Assembly (NCBI GenBank): GCA_964392365.1
Contig: CAYMPH010000020.1
Location: 9,996-73,995 of the forward strand
Source of the DNA: CAYMPH01 sp964392365
Lineage (GTDB): Bacteria; Spirochaetota; UBA4802; UBA5550
Length of the DNA: 64,000 nucleotides
Direction of reading: 5' to 3'
In this document: piece by piece, positions 63,703 to 64,000 of the stretch
Position numbering within the stretch: position 1 is the first letter of the stretch
How the letters are laid out: every line of letters begins with the position of its first letter
Made by a program: the position numbers and the translations under genes
Notes under the pieces: model-generated
Database searches by the model: none
What the model was told of the DNA's origin: nothing
The model's input: only the letters and a program-made list of their open reading frames with translations

Positions 63703-64000
63703 ATGAAAAATAAAAATCAGGCTGCAAGCAAAAAAACTGCTCCTACAGAAACAGAACCTTTCCTGGAAACAAAAATAAAAAGTACTACAAAACCTGAACC
63801 CACTATAATGGGCATTGGCGCATCCACCGGAGATATGAAAAAGGCTTATAAAGAGCTTGAAGCGATTAAAATGATTGAAGATGAAGCCCGGGAATATTCC
63901 GAAAGCATCATTGACACTGTGCGTGAACCATTAATCGTACTGGATCAGGATTTAAGGGTGGTCACAGCCAGCAGATCCTTCTATGAAGTCTTTAAAGTTA
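63703..64000 (+). CDS. PAS-domain signalling protein, 5' part (runs off window)
   Basis: AAGGA lies 6 nt before the ATG at 63703. The open frame continues to the window end (99 residues): a charged, low-complexity start followed by a coiled coil (KELEAIKMIEDEA) and the beginning of a PAS domain (SIIDTVREPLIVLDQDLRVV). This PAS opening is common in sensor kinases and CheB/CheR-PAS fusions. It starts 61 bp after the receiver-PAS-PAS gene and is likely co-transcribed. Confidence 0.8.
   Translation, partial: MKNKNQAASKKTAPTETEPFLETKIKSTTKPEPTIMGIGASTGDMKKAYKELEAIKMIEDEAREYSESIIDTVREPLIVLDQDLRVVTASRSFYEVFKV

Overview
The window is about 37-40% GC bacterial chromosome, densely coded on both strands, with about 48 well-supported protein genes, two of them cut by the window edges. 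No rRNA, tRNA or CRISPR array was recognised. The organism is probably an anaerobic, free-living member of the Spirochaetota. This is an inference from gene content: very many SpoIIE-type phosphatases, 7TMR-DISM class III cyclases, Ser/Thr kinase-AAA-GAF-SpoIIE giants, a Tgt fused to a methyltransferase, oxygen-sensitive radical dehydratases and hgcAB. No marker gene in the window fixes the phylum.

Layout. 1-7061: two tandem paralogous hybrid histidine kinases ending in receiver and SpoIIE phosphatase domains. 7140-11849: an MFS exporter and a convergent RND pump. 12156-18796: a SpoIIE phosphatase, a GNAT-YoaP protein, small unknown proteins, an FAD amine-oxidase-like protein and a SurA-like secreted protein. 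18804-35810: a signalling block with a GAF kinase, an exo/endonuclease-phosphatase-fold protein, a 1755-residue kinase-AAA-GAF-SpoIIE protein, another membrane SpoIIE protein, two adenylate cyclases, a Nudix/methyltransferase pair, a chemoreceptor and a tandem HD-GYP protein.

36003-43795: a catabolic unit made of an IclR regulator diverging from an acyl-CoA ligase, two 2-hydroxyacyl-CoA dehydratase subunits, a BASS-family transporter, an SDR oxidoreductase and the dehydratase activator ATPase. The order suggests uptake of a carboxylic acid, CoA activation, and reductive-radical dehydration plus a redox step. The divergent gap carries a REP-like repeat cluster and three inverted repeats around a good promoter.

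44963-47356: a metal/stress-type island with an ArsR regulator, a Met-rich protein, a SHOCT membrane protein, an ECF sigma factor and a Cys-rich peptide. 47705-53892: an RsbR-like protein, a CapA-like protein, the Tgt fusion, a secreted Tudor-knot protein and an unknown membrane protein.

54273-57188 is the most notable part: hgcA and hgcB, the corrinoid protein and ferredoxin of mercury methylation. They are preceded by a MarR regulator with a cysteine-rich tail and a self-overlapping operator, and followed by a membrane methyltransferase of the NnrU/MddA/ICMT type. 57320-59546 (minus strand) is a three-gene unit with a cobalamin-binding sensor carrying the W-x9-EH signature and a histidine kinase. 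59743-64000 holds a diguanylate cyclase, a receiver-PAS-PAS protein and the start of another PAS protein. Two 122-bp copies of one intergenic repeat flank tgt and hgcA.
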